NCBI GenBank assembly: GCA_025642065.1
Contig: JAODUP010000562.1
Span: 1 to 64,000, forward strand
DNA from: Paralvinella palmiformis
Lineage: Eukaryota; Annelida; Polychaeta; Terebellida; Alvinellidae
Reading direction: 5' to 3'
Length of the DNA: 64,000 nucleotides
Part shown: one piece after another, positions 62,383 to 64,000 of the stretch
Position numbering within the stretch: position 1 is the first letter of the stretch
Layout: each line of letters starts with the position of its first letter
Notes under the pieces: generated by a model
The model's database searches: none
Told to the model about the DNA's origin: nothing
Seen by the model: only the letters and a program-made list of their open reading frames with translations
Program-made: the position numbers and the translations under genes

Positions 62383-63595
62383 AAAAATAGTAAATAATAT
62401 ATAACAAATAGTATTATTTATATATATATATATATCTGTTAATTTTAAATAACCAGTTAACTTTTTTTTCTGATTTATTAAATTATTCATAATAAACTCA
62501 ATTACAGAATGATAATATATATATTTTCCACAAAACAGATGAAACAACAGTTGTGTGCATAATATACCTATTCACTTAATCCCCTGATTGAAATGCGCAC
62601 AAGTGGGTCGAAATCGTTGACATACCAAAAATTGTATTTACAATAAACACACTACACTGTAATGCAATATGGGCCGAAATCAACATATATTGATAAGACT
62701 CCAATCAATCTCGGCCCATTGACACTATGGTATGGTATGAGCAACTATTTTAATGTTAATCCGCTTGAAATACCTGGGCCAAGACATCTTTGTAATCAAA
62801 CATAATTATAGGTGCTATGAATGTCTGTATTAGTTCAGGGACTTTCATTGTCTGTGTACAAGAATTTCTATATTATTATGGGTCAATAAAGAGTATGTCT
62901 GTGTCTAAAATGTCAATTATTTGGAGCCACCAAACACTATATTATACAGTCACACAGTGTTTGGTGTATAGTCTCGGACTTATTTGTATGTAGGGGCCTA
63001 CATTGATTTGAAATATTTAATTTGGTACCAAACACTCAGACAAGTCACTAGTCAGTGACTAGCAAAGTTTAAGTACTGCGGGGAGTAGAACACGATACGA
63101 CATGAACATAATAATGTTACTGCTTCATTAAATAATATTAACTGGTAATCGTATTACTTTAACAAACAACTGTAGGGTACAGTATAACTACATTAGGCTT
63201 AGCGAAATATTACAACCTTCATTTCCCAAAACAAACGTAAACGACTCAACGAGCGAAAACACAAAGAGGTATCGCATTGTTTTCACACCGAATAAATAGT
63301 TTTTTAGAAACTCGCAAACGACGGAACAAGACAGAAAGTGCAGGCAAATATTTACACTGTAACATATTACCCAATATGTAATATTAAAATGGAAAGCGAA
63401 CTAATCTAGACAAGATTTTCGGTGGACGATTTTAGGGGAATGGGGCGGTTTTGTGTACCTGTCTCGTGGGTCAATCCAAGTGGTTTGTTTAGTTGTATGG
63501 TCGATAAAGAAACGTTTCCCGTCATAATCAGTCGCAGCCTCCCAACCAGCGGGAAGTGGAAATTCTCCAGTGCTGCCAGTTTGTTTTCTGGGCAT
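47756..63595 (-). CDS. WWC1: WWC/KIBRA family scaffold protein, 21 coding exons
   Basis: Complete gene, 4851 coding bases, 1616 residues; vertebrate KIBRA and WWC2 are about 1100-1200. Order: WW1 (about 12-45), WW2 (about 57-92), coiled coils (about 95-420), a Ser-rich region with PPPSY and the family signature [16 protein letters not shown] near its end, a C2 domain (about 730-875), an acidic stretch (about 985-1010), the conserved SQTFSP and LNRSDSDSS blocks with a C-terminal coiled coil (1014-1253), and a long Gln-rich tail (1254-1616). WWC proteins bind PPxY partners such as LATS and scaffold Hippo signalling at the cell cortex. Exon phases match at all 20 introns. One intron (55555-56770) uses a GC donor. 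The start is the ATG before [11 protein letters not shown]; the stop TAG is at 47756-47758. WWC1 is used as a family label; invertebrates normally have one WWC gene. Confidence 0.95.
48044..48553 (-). repeat. Coding tandem array of about 17 degenerate 30-bp units (decapeptides) in WWC
   Basis: Units include [60 protein letters not shown] and [10 protein letters not shown]. The spacing is exactly ten residues for all 17 units with no indel, so the period is maintained by selection or by recent expansion. Consensus is about [SP]-Q-N-V-x-x-x-V-P-Q, with Gln at position 2 and a hydrophobic residue at position 4 and at position 8 or close to it. DNA identity between units is modest, so the array is not a young microsatellite. 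Confidence 0.85.
49477..49610 (-). CDS. WWC1: WWC exon 20 (residues 1210-1253)
   Basis: [20 protein letters not shown] and NEPDPLAFR, aligned with the family AAAKDVHRLRGQ and SFREKMAFF junction. Phase 2 out at GTATTA. Confidence 0.88.
49763..50101 (-). CDS. WWC1: WWC exon 19, conserved C-terminal coiled coil (residues 1097-1209)
   Basis: [25 protein letters not shown], then [19 protein letters not shown] and [14 protein letters not shown]. All align directly with KIBRA. The exon is 113 whole codons. Confidence 0.94.
50313..50397. mobile_element. MITE fragment, CAGGTAGTC terminal repeat, in WWC intron 18
   Basis: Starts ACAGGTAGTCACCGACTTAT. This is one end of the small inverted-repeat element seen complete at 57013-57150. 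It is cut off where a SINE-2 head begins. Confidence 0.6.
50398..50490 (-). mobile_element. SINE-2 head fragment in WWC intron 18
   Basis: CATTGCAGCTCTGGAGCC, TCAGTGACCCTTTGGTTACG and AGTCCTACACTGTAA are the reverse of the SINE-2 tRNA-like head. Confidence 0.65.
50868..51116 (-). CDS. WWC1: WWC exon 18, conserved C-terminal block (residues 1014-1096)
   Basis: [11 protein letters not shown] and [13 protein letters not shown], then PEYICK, match vertebrate KETNTE, STIIRSKTFSPG and QYVCR. The exon is 83 whole codons. The region lies just before the part described as aPKC-binding in KIBRA. Confidence 0.92.
51500..51606 (-). CDS. WWC1: WWC exon 17, acidic stretch (residues 978-1013)
   Basis: [19 protein letters not shown] corresponds to the poly-Glu tract of KIBRA. 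Acceptor TTTTCAG, donor GTAAGA, phase 0. Confidence 0.86.
51750..52002 (-). CDS. WWC1: WWC exon 16, phospho-linker (residues 894-977)
   Basis: Ser/Arg-rich, including [11 protein letters not shown] and TRSLSFDSS, which resemble basophilic kinase sites. Little primary conservation; placed by phase and position. Donor GTGTGT, phase 1. Confidence 0.8.
52116..52295 (-). CDS. WWC1: WWC exon 15, end of C2 domain (residues 834-893)
   Basis: [10 protein letters not shown] and [15 protein letters not shown] are the family GGAQISLAEV and RWYNLLSYKYL strands. A polar linker follows. The exon is 60 whole codons. Confidence 0.92.
52453..52639 (-). CDS. WWC1: WWC exon 14, C2 domain (residues 771-833)
   Basis: [33 protein letters not shown] and [17 protein letters not shown] match the C2 core (FNEVFWVSM and LRVDVCT in vertebrates). 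Donor GTGAGT, phase 0. Confidence 0.92.
52820..52906 (-). CDS. WWC1: WWC exon 13, C2 domain (residues 742-770)
   Basis: [20 protein letters not shown] then FPEKCYV, the second and third C2 strands as in WWC family (ILIIQLSNLSAL). Acceptor ATATCAG, donor GTATGT. Confidence 0.9.
53617..53791 (-). mobile_element. SINE-1 copy in WWC intron 11
   Basis: Reverse copy with TGATGTTTTACGGCCCC, AGGCTAAATGGGCCGAGC, CCGAGATTCAAACTCC and CTACCAGCTAGACCAC. Because WWC is on the minus strand, the SINE is in sense with the gene. Confidence 0.85.
53864..53929 (-). CDS. WWC1: WWC exon 12, C2 domain start (residues 720-741)
   Basis: A short 66-bp exon: [25 protein letters not shown] is the first strand of the C2 domain, and phase matches on both sides (2 in, 2 out). 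Confidence 0.85.
54257..55144 (-). CDS. WWC1: WWC exon 11, serine-rich middle region (residues 424-719)
   Basis: The largest internal exon, 888 bp. It starts [13 protein letters not shown], then [13 protein letters not shown], a Pro/Ser segment with [13 protein letters not shown], and ends with [19 protein letters not shown], almost identical to vertebrate WWC. The rest is low-complexity and Ser/Thr-rich, as usual for phospho-regulated scaffold linkers. Confidence 0.94.
55465..55554 (-). CDS. WWC1: WWC exon 10, coiled coil (residues 394-423)
   Basis: [20 protein letters not shown] then YLESELK aligns with the family LKLNSKRNQLVRELEEA segment. Phase 2 in and out. Confidence 0.92.
56045..56230 (-). 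mobile_element. SINE-1 copy in the WWC GC-AG intron
   Basis: Reverse copy with TTGATGTTATACGGCCAC, TAGGCTAAATGGGC, GAGATTCGAACACAGG and GCTACCACTAGACCAC, flanked by GAT repeats at its 3' end. Confidence 0.85.
56771..56935 (-). CDS. WWC1: WWC exon 9, coiled coil, followed by a GC donor (residues 339-393)
   Basis: [16 protein letters not shown] through [11 protein letters not shown]. The only boundary that keeps phase with exon 10 is AGAG followed by GCAAGT, so this exon ends at a non-canonical GC donor. The nearby GT at 56765-56766 would break the frame. Confidence 0.9.
57013..57150. mobile_element. 138-bp MITE with CAGGTAGTC terminal inverted repeats, WWC intron 8
   Basis: The left end CAGGTAGTCGTCAACTTAC and the right end GTCAAGGGCTACCTG form imperfect terminal inverted repeats of about 20 bp. 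No transposase is present. Target-site duplications are not clean enough to name the superfamily. Confidence 0.7.
57244..57392 (-). CDS. WWC1: WWC exon 8, coiled coil (residues 290-338)
   Basis: [20 protein letters not shown] and PESDKDR match the vertebrate RLRYEEAKRRIANLK and SERDR blocks. Phase 2 out at GTTAGT. Confidence 0.92.
57552..57682 (+). repeat. GT-microsatellite-linked dispersed repeat, copy B, WWC intron 7
   Basis: TATAAATAAAAGTAAATGTG and GT repeats, then GACAAGAGTCTTAAATGGTG and GAATATGACATTGGTTG. It shares about 75 bp with copy A. Type unknown; possibly one end of a Helitron-like element. Confidence 0.65.
57797..58128. mobile_element. 332-bp MITE with TTAAAGGG terminal inverted repeats, WWC intron 7
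   Basis: Left TTAAAGGGATAGTCCACCTT and right AGGGTGAACTGTCCCTTTAA are inverted repeats of 21 bp with about 3 mismatches. Ends beginning TTAA suggest a TTAA-targeting superfamily (piggyBac or Kolobok). No coding capacity. Confidence 0.75.
58249..58377 (-). CDS. WWC1: WWC exon 7 (residues 247-289)
   Basis: [10 protein letters not shown] ends the helix. A polar linker follows, ending [13 protein letters not shown], which matches the family SSQTD motif. The exon is 43 whole codons. Confidence 0.9.
58557..58686 (-). CDS. WWC1: WWC exon 6, coiled coil (residues 203-246)
   Basis: [20 protein letters not shown] and EQEKRQLLQ, aligned with the vertebrate KLDEAQAVLRETKAIKKA region. Phase 0 out at GTGTGC. 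Confidence 0.9.
58772..58928 (-). CDS. WWC1: WWC exon 5, coiled coil (residues 151-202)
   Basis: [19 protein letters not shown] matches the family SSSSKYDPEILKAE block. The exon ends with two bases of a codon at GTAAGT. Confidence 0.92.
59077..59125. repeat. AT/GA microsatellite in WWC intron 4
   Basis: AT run then GA run. A second AT run is at 59641-59679 in the same intron. Confidence 0.88.
59734..59842 (-). CDS. WWC1: WWC exon 4, coiled coil (residues 115-150)
   Basis: [20 protein letters not shown] is strongly helical and aligns with the family segment after the WW pair. The donor is GTTAGT after one base of a Leu codon; the phase is confirmed by exon 5. Confidence 0.88.
60472..60566 (-). 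CDS. WWC1: WWC exon 3, end of WW2 and start of coiled coil (residues 83-114)
   Basis: [19 protein letters not shown] completes WW2, with Leu-Glu where other WW domains have Trp, and leads into helix [13 protein letters not shown]. The exon ends at a whole codon with GTAAGA. Confidence 0.92.
60704..60813 (-). CDS. WWC1: WWC exon 2, second WW domain start (residues 46-82)
   Basis: [20 protein letters not shown] and [10 protein letters not shown]. In the family the second WW domain lacks the second Trp, and the same is true here. Phase 2 in, phase 1 out. Confidence 0.93.
62351..62437. repeat. AT/GT microsatellites in WWC intron 1
   Basis: Short AT run with GT, and a second AT run about 35 bp on. 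Confidence 0.8.
63459..63595 (-). CDS. WWC1: WWC exon 1, first WW domain (residues 1-45)
   Basis: [19 protein letters not shown] then TTWIDPRDR. Both signature Trp residues and the Tyr/Phe pair of a WW domain are present. Donor GTACAC, phase 2. Confidence 0.94.
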
Positions 63596-64000
63596 CTTTT
63601 ACTCCAATATGAGGCCCGTAGACGTGTATGTTTCAACCCATCTTGGTTCGTTTTCTGCAGAGTGCCACCATCTTGTTTTACTTCATTAGCATATTGCCTG
63701 TGACGTCAAACTCAGAAACCAGGTCATGTGTAGGCACCAACCAATCATATCTGAGGCATGGAGTTGTGTGACCTCTGACCCCTTCAGGAATGTCTATTAG
63801 CATGACAATACACCTTGTCGATGGCATTCCAAATATTTTCAAGGCCTTCTTCGAACACATACGCACCGAAGCGGGTCAACAACATTTTGACTAACCATTT
63901 AACTCATTAGCACCGGTGAGAGGCTATATAGGGCTGGCGTATCGCCATCTGTTGAGTAGAAATATGCCACCAGTTATAACAGATATAGTTTTCATTCAGA
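63596..64000 (-). promoter_or_regulatory. WWC 5' UTR and putative promoter
   Basis: Upstream of the WWC start codon. The minus strand at 63663-63674 reads AAGATGGTGGC, close to the YY1 element AANATGGCGGC often found near vertebrate transcription starts. No TATA box is obvious. The transcription start is not determined by the sequence. Confidence 0.35.

Overview
This is an intron-rich animal nuclear genome window, AT-leaning and packed with microsatellites, tRNA-derived SINEs, LINE remnants and small inverted-repeat transposons. The gene content (a PPEF/rdgC-type phosphatase, SMYD4-like methyltransferases, a KIBRA/WWC scaffold) is bilaterian. A lophotrochozoan invertebrate, probably a mollusc, fits best, but that is inference from gene and repeat style and not a proven assignment.

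Layout. (1) 322-14449, minus strand: a PPEF/rdgC serine/threonine phosphatase. Twelve coding exons were rebuilt by hand with consistent splice sites and reading phase (501 codons plus 1 nt). It starts with a MGCGTS acylation-type N-terminus and an IQ motif and runs through the whole catalytic core. The EF-hand end lies left of the window. (2) About 14.5-36.2 kb: a gene-poor stretch with SINEs, L2/CR1-like LINE pieces, a fresh 311-bp tandem duplication and many microsatellites. No convincing gene was found. (3) 36222-38165 and 41510-43567, plus strand: two tandem SMYD4-like genes (TPR, split SET, MYND), each with its coding region in one exon behind a likely 5'-UTR intron. The downstream copy is intact (685 codons). 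The upstream copy carries three +1 frameshifts. (4) 47756-63595, minus strand: a complete WWC/KIBRA gene of 21 coding exons (1616 codons), with two WW domains, coiled coils, a serine-rich middle, a C2 domain and the conserved C-terminal region. A very large last exon adds a tail built of about 17 decapeptide repeats.

The genes do not form a known operon or pathway. PPEF is a calcium/calmodulin-linked phosphatase, SMYD4 proteins are lysine-methyltransferase-family proteins, and WWC is a Hippo-pathway scaffold. The most unusual coding feature is the WWC repeat tail. Next are the frameshifted SMYD4 paralogue and the phase-proven GC-AG intron in WWC. Most of the rest is repeat biology: a SINE family that shares its 3' end with an L2-like LINE found in the same window, and a TTAA-type MITE family with one copy in each large gene. 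No previously undescribed system in the sense of a new gene cluster was found.
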